Made by a program: the position numbers and the translations under genes | Shown here: positions 26,665-34,907 of the stretch, piece by piece | Layout of the letters: every line of letters starts with the position of its first letter | How positions within the stretch are numbered: the stretch's first letter is position 1 | Notes under the pieces: generated by a model | The model's database searches: none | The model's input: only the letters and a program-made list of their open reading frames with translations | What the model was told of the DNA's origin: nothing | Assembly: GCF_041200175.1 (NCBI RefSeq) | Contig: NZ_CP165727.1 | Coordinates: forward strand, 620,001-684,000 | DNA from: Streptomyces sp. R33 | GTDB lineage: Bacteria > Actinomycetota > Actinomycetes > Streptomycetales > Streptomycetaceae | DNA: 64,000 nucleotides | Direction: 5' to 3'

Positions 26665-27498
26665 TCAGCGCAGGCCGGTGAAGAGGTCGTTCTCGGGCAC
26701 GGCCGCGCCGGTGGCGTCCTTGACCCGTACGAAGGTCTCCACGCCCATCAACTCGCCGAACCTCTCCCTGCCCATCCTGAGGAAGAAGATGTTCTCGCCC
26801 TGGCTGGCATGTGCGGCCAGCGCGTCGAACTTCTGACCGCTGAATGCGGTGGTGTCCACCCACGTGGTGATCTCATCGTCGGGGAGGCCGATCTCGGCCA
26901 GCGCGGCAGCCTCGGCAGGATCCGGCTCCGGCATGTCCTCCTGGAACTCGCGCATGATCTTGCCGAACCGCTCCATCGCCGAGCGCGGCATCGTCGTCCA
27001 GTACACCTTCGGTGTCAGCGCGGTCATCTCGAGCGCCGCCATCGTGATGCGGTGGGCCTGGATGTGGTCGGGGTGGCCGTAGAAGCCGTTCTCGTCATAG
27101 GTGACGACCACATCGGGCCGGTAGTGCTGCATGAGGGCCGCGAGCCGGGCGGCGCCTTCCTCCACGGGGGTCTGCCAGAAGGATCCGGGGGCGTCGTTGC
27201 TCGGCCAGCCCATCATCCCGGAGTCGGCATAGTCCAGCATCTCCAGGTCACTGACGTTCAGGACGGCACAGCTCGCCTCGAGTTCTTGTCGGCGCATCAA
27301 GGCCACGGCCGCCGGATCGTGCCCGGGATCACCCGGCTTGACACCCCCCGGCCCGTCACCGCAACCGCCGTCGGTACAGGTCACGAGAACCGTGCGGATG
27401 CCCTCTGCCGCGTACCGCGCGAGGACTCCTCCGGTTCCGGTGGCCTCGTCGTCGGGGTGGGCATGCACGGCCATGAGTGTCAGGGGCCGGTCGGTCAT
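26665..27498 (-). CDS. PIG-L deacetylase, mycothiol-conjugate-amidase-like
   Basis: The 277-residue protein has the LmbE/PIG-L zinc site: AVHAHPDDEA near residue 12 and the HPDH motif (GFYGHPDHIQAH) near residue 144. Overall length and pattern fit mycothiol S-conjugate amidase (Mca) or MshB-like enzymes, which cleave an amide next to glucosamine in mycothiol derivatives. A FSGQKFDALAAHASQGENIFFLR stretch near the end is typical of Mca-type proteins. The ATG at 27498 follows AGGAGG. It is on the same strand as the pigment operon but 270 bases upstream, so co-transcription is uncertain. An ordinary housekeeping Mca usually lies elsewhere, so this may be a second copy. Confidence 0.8.
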   Translation of the reverse strand: MTDRPLTLMAVHAHPDDEATGTGGVLARYAAEGIRTVLVTCTDGGCGDGPGGVKPGDPGHDPAAVALMRRQELEASCAVLNVSDLEMLDYADSGMMGWPSNDAPGSFWQTPVEEGAARLAALMQHYRPDVVVTYDENGFYGHPDHIQAHRITMAALEMTALTPKVYWTTMPRSAMERFGKIMREFQEDMPEPDPAEAAALAEIGLPDDEITTWVDTTAFSGQKFDALAAHASQGENIFFLRMGRERFGELMGVETFVRVKDATGAAVPENDLFTGLR

Positions 27499-27779
27499 GA
27501 AGGAGTCCTCCTGCAGAGACGTGTGTTGGTCCGAGTGCGCGGCGGGCGTTCCGCGATCCCGGGAGGCCGGATCCTGCCGGGGCGGATGACATTGTTCCCA
27601 CCCGTGCAGCGCCAGACCCCCGGTCGATGCAACGATGCCGGCCGGACGGGCTATTCCCGGCGCGGCTGCTTCGGCCCGTGCACCCCCACCTGGCTCGCCT
27701 GGGCGCGGAGAACCGCACAGGGCCAGCGCCAGACGTTGTGCAGCGGCGAAACGATCCGGTGTGCCGGTCCCCTGCCCTC

Positions 27780-28068
27780 GAACCGGGCAGGGACTTCAAG
27801 TCCACTCTCGCCACCCGCACGCCGGTCCCGTCCTGGAAGCCATGGCCGCAGCCGGCGTGGAGCGTCTCGTCTGGCTCTCGGCCCTCGGCTCGGGCGGCAC
27901 CGCCCGGCGCCAGTCCCTCTTCCAGGCCGGGGCGTCGAAGCTGGTGATGGGCGCGCTCATGGCGGACGCATCAGCGGAAGGATCAACCGTGCCGATGTCG
28001 CGGATTTCCTGCTTTCCGCCGCGATCAGCGGCCCTTGGGTCCGTCGGCGTGTCATCCTCACCCGCTGA
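27780..28068 (+). pseudogene. NmrA-like NAD(P)-binding protein remnant
   Basis: Three pieces in different frames together match the C-terminal half of an NAD(P)H-binding (NmrA/SDR-a type) protein. LEPGRDFKSTLATRT is followed, after a one-base shift near 27830, by VLEAMAAAGVERLVWLSALGSGG. After a further break near 27955 comes GGRISGRINRADVADFLLSA and WVRRRVILTR with a stop at 28068. The nucleotide-binding N-terminus (GATGxxG) and the middle of the domain are absent. The preceding 27499-27780 contains no other recognisable gene. This is a heavily eroded relic. Confidence 0.6.
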
Positions 28069-28286
28069 GCCGTCCGAGCGGGCGGATCGCCCGGCACGGC
28101 CTCATTCCGCCTCCCTGGCCGCTGCCGGAGCCCAGGAGCCGGGTGCAGTCCCCGGTCGGGGGGGCGCTCAGTCGGGATGGGGCGGGTCCCACCGGGCGGC
28201 GGGACCCGGCCCCGCAGCCCCGCCTCCCGGGCACGACCGCGCGGAGCGTCGTTCGCCTCCGGCGCCGTGCCCGGGTCCGTGGCGCG

Positions 28287-30119
28287 TCAGGGGCAGGTGG
28301 CCAGGAGGACGGAGACGACCGTGCAGGTGGCGGTCGCGCTGTCGTTGAGCGGGTTGGGGTCGGCCGGGGCGGACACCGTGCGGGTGGCGGTGACCGAGAC
28401 GCGGCCCAGCGAGAGCAGGCTCAGCGGTACCCGGAAGGTCTTGGCCGAGGCGGCGCCGGCGGCGATGGTTCCGTAGGCGCAGGTCACGGTGGCCCCCATG
28501 GCGGTACACCCCGACGGGAGGGAGGTGGCCGAGGAGCCCGGCGGCAGGGTCGCGGTGAGGGTGGCCGAAGTGAGCGTGCCCGGGCCGGTGTTGTGGGCGG
28601 TCAGGGTGTAGGTGAGGTACGGGACGAGGAGGCTCAGGCCCGGCTGCGCGGCCAGGTCCACGTCGATGTCGGCGGGCGGGAGCTGGTAGGTGTAGCGGAC
28701 CGCGGGGGACGCGGCACTGGTGCCGCCGGGAGTGGTGACCTGCACGTCGACGGGACCTGCGGCGTGTGCGGGTGCAGTGGCGGTACAGGTGGTGGCGGTG
28801 CAGGACAGGGCGCCGGCCGGGTTGCCGGGGCCGAAGATGAGCGCGGTGGCCCCGCCGAGGCCGGTGCCGTGGACTGTGACGACTGTTCCGCCGTCCGTGG
28901 TGCCCGAGGTGGGGCTGAGCGAGGTCACCACGGGTACGGGGAGGTAGACGTACCGGGCGGCCGGGGATGCGGCGCTGGTGCCACCGGGCGTGGTGGCTCG
29001 GACGTCGACCGTGCCGGTGCCGGCCGGGGCCGTGGCTGTACAGGAGCTCGGGGTGCACGTGACGTCGGTGGCGGGGTTGCCCGGGCCGAAGGCGAGGGTG
29101 GCGCCGGTCAGGTTGGTGCCGGTGAGCGTGACCGGCGTGCCGCCCGCGGCGAGGCCGGTGTCCGGGCTGATGCCGGTGACCGTGGGCGCGTCCGGGAGGA
29201 AGGTGAACACGATCCGGCCGTCCCCGGCGTTGGCTCCCTCGGTCAGGGTGACCGGCGAGCCGGGAACGGTGCCGGAGACCAGGCTGGATCCGCCTCCCCC
29301 ACCGCCGCCTCCTCCGCCGGTGGTTCCGTACCGGCCGCCGGCTCCGCCCCGACCGCCGCCGCCGTACCCGGCGCCGCCGCGCCCTCCGGCGCCCGTCGGG
29401 TTGTAGACGCCCTGTGCGGCGGAGCCGCCCGAGCCGTTCGGGTAGGCGCCGGGAGAGCCGTTCGCGCCCTCGTTGTCCGTGCCCGGCCCTCCGGTACCCG
29501 CCGCTCCGCCGGCGGTGGCGGTGCCCGGGCCGCCGCCCGTACCGCCCTGTGCGTCCGGGACCAGGCCGTTGCCGTCGGCTCCCGCGCCGCCGCTGTCCCC
29601 GCCGGCTCCGCCCCGGTAGGACGGGGAGCCGATGCCGGGGCCGCCCGCGCCGCCGCCTGAACCCGCAGTCAGCAAGGGGGCGTTGGAGGCGGTGGTCACC
29701 GCGACGAGGGCGCCGCCCGAGCCGGGCGCACCGAACTGCGGGTTCGCCGCGGCGTTGGCGCCGCGTCGGCCGACGGTGACGTTGAACGTCTGCCCGGGGG
29801 TCGTGGGGAGCTTCGCCACGAGGTGCGCGCCCTTGCCACCGGGTGTGCCGTCGTAGGCGTTGCCGCCTCCGGCGCCGTCGAGGGTGACCACGGCGCCGGT
29901 GGCACCCTCGGGCACGGTGAGGCTTCCGGAACCGCCTGCCGTGCAGGTGATCGTGGTGAGGCCGTCCGCGACGACCGGGGCGGCGCACACCCCTTCGGCC
30001 TCCGCCGGAAGCGCCAGGGCGGTCAGGCCGCCCGCGGCGAGCACGGACGACGCGGCCACGACCAGCAGCCGGTCGCGCCAGCGGGATCTCGGTCCCTGGA
30101 GTACCGCTCTCGATGACAT
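28287..30119 (-). CDS. Secreted glycine-rich protein with IPT/TIG and DUF11-like domains
   Basis: The 610-residue product has a signal peptide (LLVVAASSVLAAGGLTALALPAEA). A glycine-rich domain of about 240 residues follows, rich in GGAGG-type runs with a stretch of ten glycines. Next are two IPT/TIG immunoglobulin-like repeats (VTGISPDTGLAAGGTPVTLTG and VTSLSPTSGTTDGGTVVTVHG), each with a CTPSSCTATAPA-like cysteine pair. A DUF11-type beta domain (YTLTAHNTGPGTLTSATLTATL) ends the chain. No LPxTG sorting signal or membrane anchor is seen, so it is secreted. Such proteins may take part in surface adhesion or matrix formation; the function is unknown. It follows the chitinase gene on the same strand, but a strong hairpin separates them. 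Confidence 0.82.
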   Translation of the reverse strand: MSSRAVLQGPRSRWRDRLLVVAASSVLAAGGLTALALPAEAEGVCAAPVVADGLTTITCTAGGSGSLTVPEGATGAVVTLDGAGGGNAYDGTPGGKGAHLVAKLPTTPGQTFNVTVGRRGANAAANPQFGAPGSGGALVAVTTASNAPLLTAGSGGGAGGPGIGSPSYRGGAGGDSGGAGADGNGLVPDAQGGTGGGPGTATAGGAAGTGGPGTDNEGANGSPGAYPNGSGGSAAQGVYNPTGAGGRGGAGYGGGGRGGAGGRYGTTGGGGGGGGGGSSLVSGTVPGSPVTLTEGANAGDGRIVFTFLPDAPTVTGISPDTGLAAGGTPVTLTGTNLTGATLAFGPGNPATDVTCTPSSCTATAPAGTGTVDVRATTPGGTSAASPAARYVYLPVPVVTSLSPTSGTTDGGTVVTVHGTGLGGATALIFGPGNPAGALSCTATTCTATAPAHAAGPVDVQVTTPGGTSAASPAVRYTYQLPPADIDVDLAAQPGLSLLVPYLTYTLTAHNTGPGTLTSATLTATLPPGSSATSLPSGCTAMGATVTCAYGTIAAGAASAKTFRVPLSLLSLGRVSVTATRTVSAPADPNPLNDSATATCTVVSVLLATCP

Positions 30120-30241
30120 CGACGTCTCCCCCTCTCAGTTCCACCCGGCGGCGGCCGGAGGCGAAGTCTCCCGGGAAGCCGCTGCCGGGCACTCCGGCAC
30201 GACGAACCGGCGCGCCGTTCCCCGTGGCGCCACAGGCGTTC

Positions 30242-30296
30242 GCCGGTATCGCCGCCTGGCCGCTCCGCTCGCGGAGCGGGGCCCGGCGATACCGGC
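30242..30296. terminator. Compound hairpin after the chitinase gene
   Basis: GCCGGTATCGCCG (30242-30254) pairs exactly with CGGCGATACCGGC (30284-30296). An inner hairpin CGCTCCGC/GCGGAGCG lies at 30261-30278. It sits between the chitinase stop (30401) and the glycine-rich gene start (30119) and should end chitinase transcription. Confidence 0.7.
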
Positions 30297-30400
30297 CGAA
30301 GCATGGCAGCGGGCGGCGCGGGGCGCGGGAGAAATGGGGAATCGCGTCCTTTCCGGTGCCGCGAGAGGCAGGTGACGGGCCGCGGGGAGTCAGCTGGACA

Positions 30401-32056
30401 TCAACGACCCTGCAGCGTCTTGACGTTGTCGCCGAAGGTCCAGCCCTGTGAGCCGTCCCAGTTGAGCGACCAGGTCATGAGTCCTTTCAACGAGCCGCCG
30501 TAGGCGTTCCACGACTGGCTGACGAGGCTCGGCGCCATGTAGCCGCCGCCCGCGCCGGGCTGGGCGGGCAGGCCGGGCACCTGCTTGTCGTAGGGCACCT
30601 TGATGGTGGTGCCCTGGATGGTCAGGCCGTTGTTCAGGCAGGTGGTCTGGGCGGTGAAGCCCTGGACGGTGCCGGCCTGGTAGGAGTCGCCGGTGCAGCC
30701 GTACATGCTGCCGTTGTAGTACTGCATGTTCAGCCACCACAGACGGCCGTTGTCGGCGTACTTCTTGATGATCGGCAGGTAGGCGCCCCAGATCGATCCG
30801 TAGGTGACGCTTCCGCCGGTGACGTACGCGGTTTCGGGGGCCATGGTGAGACCGAAGCCGGCCGGCATCTGCTCGAGGACGCCGTCGATGATGCGGATCA
30901 GGTTGGACTGGGAAGCGGACAGCGTGTTGATGTTGCCGCTTCCGGACAGGCCGGTCTCGATGTCGATGTCGATGCCGTCGAAGTTGTACTTCTTGAGGAT
31001 CGGCACGACGGTCGCCACGAACTTGTCGGCGACGGCACTTGAGCTCAGGTCGATCCCTGCGGTGGCGCCGCCGATCGACATCAGCAGGGTCGCCCCGGCC
31101 GCCTTGGCCTGGCACATCTCGGCCGGGGTCGAGACCTTGACGCCGGCGTCCATACCGTCCTGCCACAGGACGGTGCCGTCCGAGAGGATCACCGGGAAGG
31201 CGGCATTGATGACGTTGTACCCGTGCGCGGCGATCCGGCTGTCCGTGATGGGGATCCATCCCATGCCGGGGTGGACGCCGTTGGAGGCGCCGTCCCAGTT
31301 CTCCCAGTAGCCCTGGAGGACCTTTCCTGACGGCCTGGGCTTGGTGGGGCAGGTGTCACCCGGCGGGGTGGTGGGCGGGGCGCTGGTCGGTGGGGTGGTG
31401 GGCGGGGCGGTGGTCGGCGGGGCGCTGGTCGGTGGGGTGGCGGTCGGCGGCGTGGCGGTCGGCGTGGGGTCGGGGCCGCCGGGGCCGCTGAGCGACACGT
31501 CGTCCGCGTGGTACGCGGGCTGCCCGTACCAGCCGTGCAGGTAGACGGTCACGGAGGTGGCGTTCGGCCCGGTGGTGAAGGCGACGCCGAGCCGGCTGTA
31601 CGCCGGGCTGTTCGGCGTCCACGTGGACGGGGCGCCGGTGATGCCGGTTCCGGTGACGCCCAGGTAGACGTAGCTGCCTTGGACGTAGGCGCTCAGGTCG
31701 TACGAGGAGTTGGGCTGCACGCTGATGGTCTGGGTGCACTGGGCCGTGTCCTGACCGGTCGGTGCCGCCCTGAGTGCGGAGGTGCCGGAGCGGACCGGAC
31801 TGCCGACGGCCGCGGCGGCACCGCCAGGGCACGTCCAGCCGGTCAGCCCGTTCTCGAAGCCTGAGTTGGCCACCAGGTTGGTGGTGGCGGCCCCGGCCGT
31901 GACGGAGCCGGCCACGGCAAGGCCGGTAGCGATGACGGCAGTGGCGCTGACCGCGGCGAGAACGCGCCTCAGGACGGCCGCGCCGGGATCGGGACGAGGG
32001 GGGAGACCGTCCGATGTACGTGAAGTACGTGAAGTACGCGACCTTCGACGGAACAT
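30401..32056 (-). CDS. Secreted GH18 chitinase with carbohydrate-binding module
   Basis: The 551-residue product has an arginine-rich leader, a signal peptide ending near AGAA, a carbohydrate-binding beta domain (about 60-195), and a Thr/Pro-rich linker of PPTSAPPTT-type repeats. A family 18 catalytic barrel follows from about residue 245. The catalytic motif is NFDGIDIDIETG (DxxDxDxE). SIGG in strand 3, MAPETAYV and a conserved MTWSLNWD at the end complete the signature. It hydrolyses chitin outside the cell. The ATG follows GGGAAGGGAG. A DasR-like or chitinase-type repeat lies upstream at 32188-32199. The leader carries (SRT)n repeats from a nine-base tandem unit. It is monocistronic, as judged from the terminator after it. 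Confidence 0.9.
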   Translation of the reverse strand: MFRRRSRTSRTSRTSDGLPPRPDPGAAVLRRVLAAVSATAVIATGLAVAGSVTAGAATTNLVANSGFENGLTGWTCPGGAAAAVGSPVRSGTSALRAAPTGQDTAQCTQTISVQPNSSYDLSAYVQGSYVYLGVTGTGITGAPSTWTPNSPAYSRLGVAFTTGPNATSVTVYLHGWYGQPAYHADDVSLSGPGGPDPTPTATPPTATPPTSAPPTTAPPTTPPTSAPPTTPPGDTCPTKPRPSGKVLQGYWENWDGASNGVHPGMGWIPITDSRIAAHGYNVINAAFPVILSDGTVLWQDGMDAGVKVSTPAEMCQAKAAGATLLMSIGGATAGIDLSSSAVADKFVATVVPILKKYNFDGIDIDIETGLSGSGNINTLSASQSNLIRIIDGVLEQMPAGFGLTMAPETAYVTGGSVTYGSIWGAYLPIIKKYADNGRLWWLNMQYYNGSMYGCTGDSYQAGTVQGFTAQTTCLNNGLTIQGTTIKVPYDKQVPGLPAQPGAGGGYMAPSLVSQSWNAYGGSLKGLMTWSLNWDGSQGWTFGDNVKTLQGR

Positions 32057-32187
32057 GCTGTGCTCCCTTCCCGCCGGGTGTCATGGGCATGACGACGCGT
32101 GGGGGCGTGACGCCCGGCCTGGGTGAGGTGGGGACATGTGGGGCTGCGCCGGACCGGATCGTAGGAGCGTCGACAAGTCCCGTCAAT

Positions 32188-32199
32188 AGGTCTGGACCA
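32188..32199. promoter_or_regulatory. DasR/chitinase-type 12-bp element
   Basis: On the chitinase strand the element reads TGGTCCAGACCT, two changes from the DasR-site core TGGTCTAGACCA and like the direct-repeat elements known upstream of Streptomyces chitinase genes. It lies about 130 bases before the chitinase start codon. This suggests control by amino-sugar-responsive DasR or the chitin-responsive system. Confidence 0.5.
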
Positions 32200-32237
32200 T
32201 TGCCCCGGACAGCCGGACCCCGAAGGCGGCGGACCCG

Positions 32238-32282
32238 GGGGTGCACAATCGTTTACCCTGGGGGTGAACGAGTGTGCACCCC
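32238..32282. promoter_or_regulatory. 45-bp imperfect palindrome before the MFS/TetR operon
   Basis: Two 21-base arms (32238-32258 and 32262-32282) match inverted at 19 of 21 positions around TGG. The outer ten bases, GGGGTGCACA and TGTGCACCCC, are perfect. The element ends 35 bases before the MFS start codon, in the divergent region shared with the chitinase gene. It is probably a double or extended site for the TetR protein encoded at 33843-34478. Confidence 0.6.
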
Positions 32283-32316
32283 GTGTGTCCCGCTCCCTTC
32301 GCGCCCTTGGAGCACC

Positions 32317-33846
32317 ATGCCCGCCGCGATACCCGCATCCGGTCCGACCCCAGGCGCCGTCCCCTCCCCCGCGCCGACCGCCCCCCACAGCCGTCACCCC
32401 GGGCTCGTCATGCCCGTCCTCGCCTTCTGCGGCATGGTCGTCGCCGTCATGCAGACCCTCGTGGTCCCGCTGCTGCCGCACGTTCCCGACCTGACGGGGG
32501 CGAGCCCGGGCGCCGCGGGCTGGCTGGTCACCATCACGCTGCTGACCGGCGCCGTCTTCACTCCCGTACTCGGCCGCGTCGGCGACATGTACGGAAAGCG
32601 GCGTGTCCTGCTGGCCTCACTGGGCGTACTCACCCTCGGATCCGCGCTCTGCGGGGTCAGCTCCGACATCGGTGTGCTGATCACCGGCCGGGCCCTCCAG
32701 GGAGCGGCGCTCGCGGTGATCCCCCTGGGCATCAGCATCATCCGCGACGAGCTGCCCGCCGACCGGGTGCTCTCCGCGATAGCCCTCATGAGCTCGACGC
32801 TCGGCATCGGTGCGGCGATCGGCTTGCCCGTTGCCGCGGTGGTCATGGAGAACTTCGACTGGCACACCATGTTCTGGGCTTCGGCGGCGCTCGGTCTCCT
32901 CGATCTGCTGCTGGTGCTGTGGATCGTCCCCGAGTCGCCGGTGCGTTCGCACGGCCGCTTCGACCTGCCCGGCACCCTGGGACTGGCCGCAACCCTCGTC
33001 GGACTGCTCCTCGCCATCACCCAGGGCCCGGACTGGGGTTGGACCTCCCCGCGCACGCTCGGCCTGGTCGGCGCCTCCGTGGCCGTGGGCCTGCTGTGGG
33101 GCTGGTTCGAGCTGCGGACCGTCTCCCCCATGGTCGACCTGCGGGTCTCCGCCCGGCCCGCCGTGCTGCTCACCAACGTGGCGGCCCTGCTGATCGGCTT
33201 CGCGTTCTACGCGAACTCCCTGGTCACCGGGCAGATGGTGCAGGAGCCCACCAACACCGGGTACGGCCTCGGCGCATCCATCGTGGTGAGCGGCCTGTGC
33301 CTGCTGCCCGGCGGCCTGGCCATGGTGGTCCTCTCCCCCGTCTCGGCACGGATCTCGGCCGCCTACGGGCCGCGCACCGCACTCGCGCTGGCCGCCGTCG
33401 TCATGGCCGTCGGCTACGTGGTCCGCTTCTTCACCAGCCACAGTCTCTGGCTGATCGTGGCCGGTGCCACCGTGGTGGCCTCCGGCACCGCCATCGCGTA
33501 CTCGGCGCTGCCCGCCCTCGTCCTGCGGGCCGTACCGGTGAGCGAGACGGCCGCGGCCAACGGCCTCAACACCCTCATGCGCTCCGTCGGCCAGGCCTGT
33601 TGCAGCGCCGTGGTCGCCGCCGTCCTGGCCCACGTGACCTTCGTCGTCGGCGGGCGCACCGCACCGACCCTGCACGCCTACCTGCTCATCTTCCTGATCG
33701 CCGCGGGGACGGCGCTCGCCGCCCTCGTCGCCACACTGTTCCTGCCGTCGGACGGTACGGGAGCCGGCCGGGGTCCGCTGCGCAGCCGCGTGGACGGTAC
33801 GGTCACGGTGTCAGCGTCCGTGACCGCCGCCCGGGAGAGCGCATGA
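32317..33846 (+). CDS. MFS (DHA2-like) exporter
   Basis: From the ATG at 32317, behind GGAG, the product has 509 residues with a proline-rich cytoplasmic start and roughly 14 hydrophobic segments. It shows LTGAVFTPVLGRVGDMYGKRRVL (motif A) and GRALQGAALAVIPLGISIIRDELP (motif C-like) of DHA2-type multidrug exporters. The stop overlaps the TetR start by four bases. The pair forms a self-regulated efflux operon behind a large palindrome. The substrate is unknown. Confidence 0.86.
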   Translation: MPAAIPASGPTPGAVPSPAPTAPHSRHPGLVMPVLAFCGMVVAVMQTLVVPLLPHVPDLTGASPGAAGWLVTITLLTGAVFTPVLGRVGDMYGKRRVLLASLGVLTLGSALCGVSSDIGVLITGRALQGAALAVIPLGISIIRDELPADRVLSAIALMSSTLGIGAAIGLPVAAVVMENFDWHTMFWASAALGLLDLLLVLWIVPESPVRSHGRFDLPGTLGLAATLVGLLLAITQGPDWGWTSPRTLGLVGASVAVGLLWGWFELRTVSPMVDLRVSARPAVLLTNVAALLIGFAFYANSLVTGQMVQEPTNTGYGLGASIVVSGLCLLPGGLAMVVLSPVSARISAAYGPRTALALAAVVMAVGYVVRFFTSHSLWLIVAGATVVASGTAIAYSALPALVLRAVPVSETAAANGLNTLMRSVGQACCSAVVAAVLAHVTFVVGGRTAPTLHAYLLIFLIAAGTALAALVATLFLPSDGTGAGRGPLRSRVDGTVTVSASVTAARESA

Positions 33847-34478
33847 ACAGCACCGAGGACTCCCTCACCACCGCGTCCGCCAGGGCCGGCGCGGAGGCCG
33901 GCGCGGAGACGGGCGGGGAGGCAGGCGGGGAGGCAAGTGCCGAGACCGGACGCGAGGCCATCGTCCGCGCCGCCCGCCGCGCGTTCACGCTGCGGCCGTA
34001 CGCCGAGGTCACGATGCGCGGCATCGCGGCCGACGCCGGGGTGAGCCCGTCGCTGATCGTCAAACGCTTCGGCAGCAAGGAAGCCCTGTTCAACACGGTC
34101 GCCGACTTCCGGGCGGCCGCCGACGAACTGTTCGCTGCCGCGCCCCCCGCCCTCGGCCGGCACCTGGTCCTGACGATGGTCGCGCTACGGGACCGCCTCC
34201 GCGGGGACCCGCTGCTGCGCGTCGTGTTCTCGCTGGGCATCGAGGACGAGCGCACCCTGCTCCGCGCGCGTTTCCGCGAACAGGTCACCGACCGCCTGGC
34301 CGCCGCCCTGACCGGCCCGGACACACAGCTGCGGGCCGAGCTGATCGCCGGCCAGCTGCTGGGCCTCGGCGCCACCCTGAGCCTGCACCGCCCCGACGGC
34401 GCCGGCTCGCACGCCGGCGCCGAACGCCTGGCGGACCTCTACGCCCCCGGCCTCCAGCGGCTCATCGACGGCCCCTGA
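33843..34478 (+). CDS. TetR-family regulator of the adjacent exporter
   Basis: The 211-residue protein begins with an unusual Gly/Glu/Ala-rich leader of about 35 residues containing (G/A)(A/G)EAG(A/G)E repeats. The TetR DNA-binding domain follows (REAIVRAARRAFTLRPYAEVTMRGIAADAGVSPSLIVKRFGSKEALF). The C-terminal ligand domain is of the type found in AcrR-like repressors. It is translationally coupled to the exporter gene. The 45-bp palindrome upstream of the operon is its likely operator. The ATG overlapping the MFS stop is chosen; translation from an internal start would remove the odd leader. Confidence 0.82.
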   Translation: MNSTEDSLTTASARAGAEAGAETGGEAGGEASAETGREAIVRAARRAFTLRPYAEVTMRGIAADAGVSPSLIVKRFGSKEALFNTVADFRAAADELFAAAPPALGRHLVLTMVALRDRLRGDPLLRVVFSLGIEDERTLLRARFREQVTDRLAAALTGPDTQLRAELIAGQLLGLGATLSLHRPDGAGSHAGAERLADLYAPGLQRLIDGP

Positions 34479-34907
34479 GACGGCCCCGCCTCCCGCGGTC
34501 GGCCCCATCGGCGCGCCGACGTACGCGCCGACGGAGGCGTGGACCAGCATGGGAGTCCTCGGCTGAAGTCCTGACGGGCCGTCAGCGGCCCACCTCGACG
34601 GTTGAAAGATCCCCGACATGGTCGAGCTCAGACCGATACTGCGTCCAGGCCGTCCTCACAGCCGACGTGGAGTACGCCGTTGACCGGTGGTCGCGGCCAC
34701 CGCGTACCACGCGCATTCGAAACCGCCGCCGACGTGGTCGAGGAGTGACGCGGGAGGGCACGGGCCGTGTTCCGCCTCGTCCACCGGTCGGCCCACTCGT
34801 GTCGCAGCCATCGCACGCTCATTCGTAGGATCGGGCGCAGGCGGCCCGGCAGGCTCGAGGTGCCGCTCGCGGCACGGCGTGCCACGCGTCAGCCGAAGGG
34901 ATCCGAG
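34479..34907. other. 429-bp stretch without a convincing gene
   Basis: A small hairpin CTGACGG/CCGTCAG at 34571-34585 may end the MFS/TetR transcript. Minus-strand frames here give LLDHVGGGFECAWYAVAATT, which was not recognised and lacks a start site. The last 100 bases before 34908 should hold the promoter of the PIG-L/lectin gene. Nothing else could be supported. Confidence 0.4.

Noticed and set aside
28168..30192. A 674-codon minus-strand frame rich in Arg/Gly
   Set aside because: It is a shifted frame of the glycine-rich IPT protein, with no signal peptide or domain of its own.
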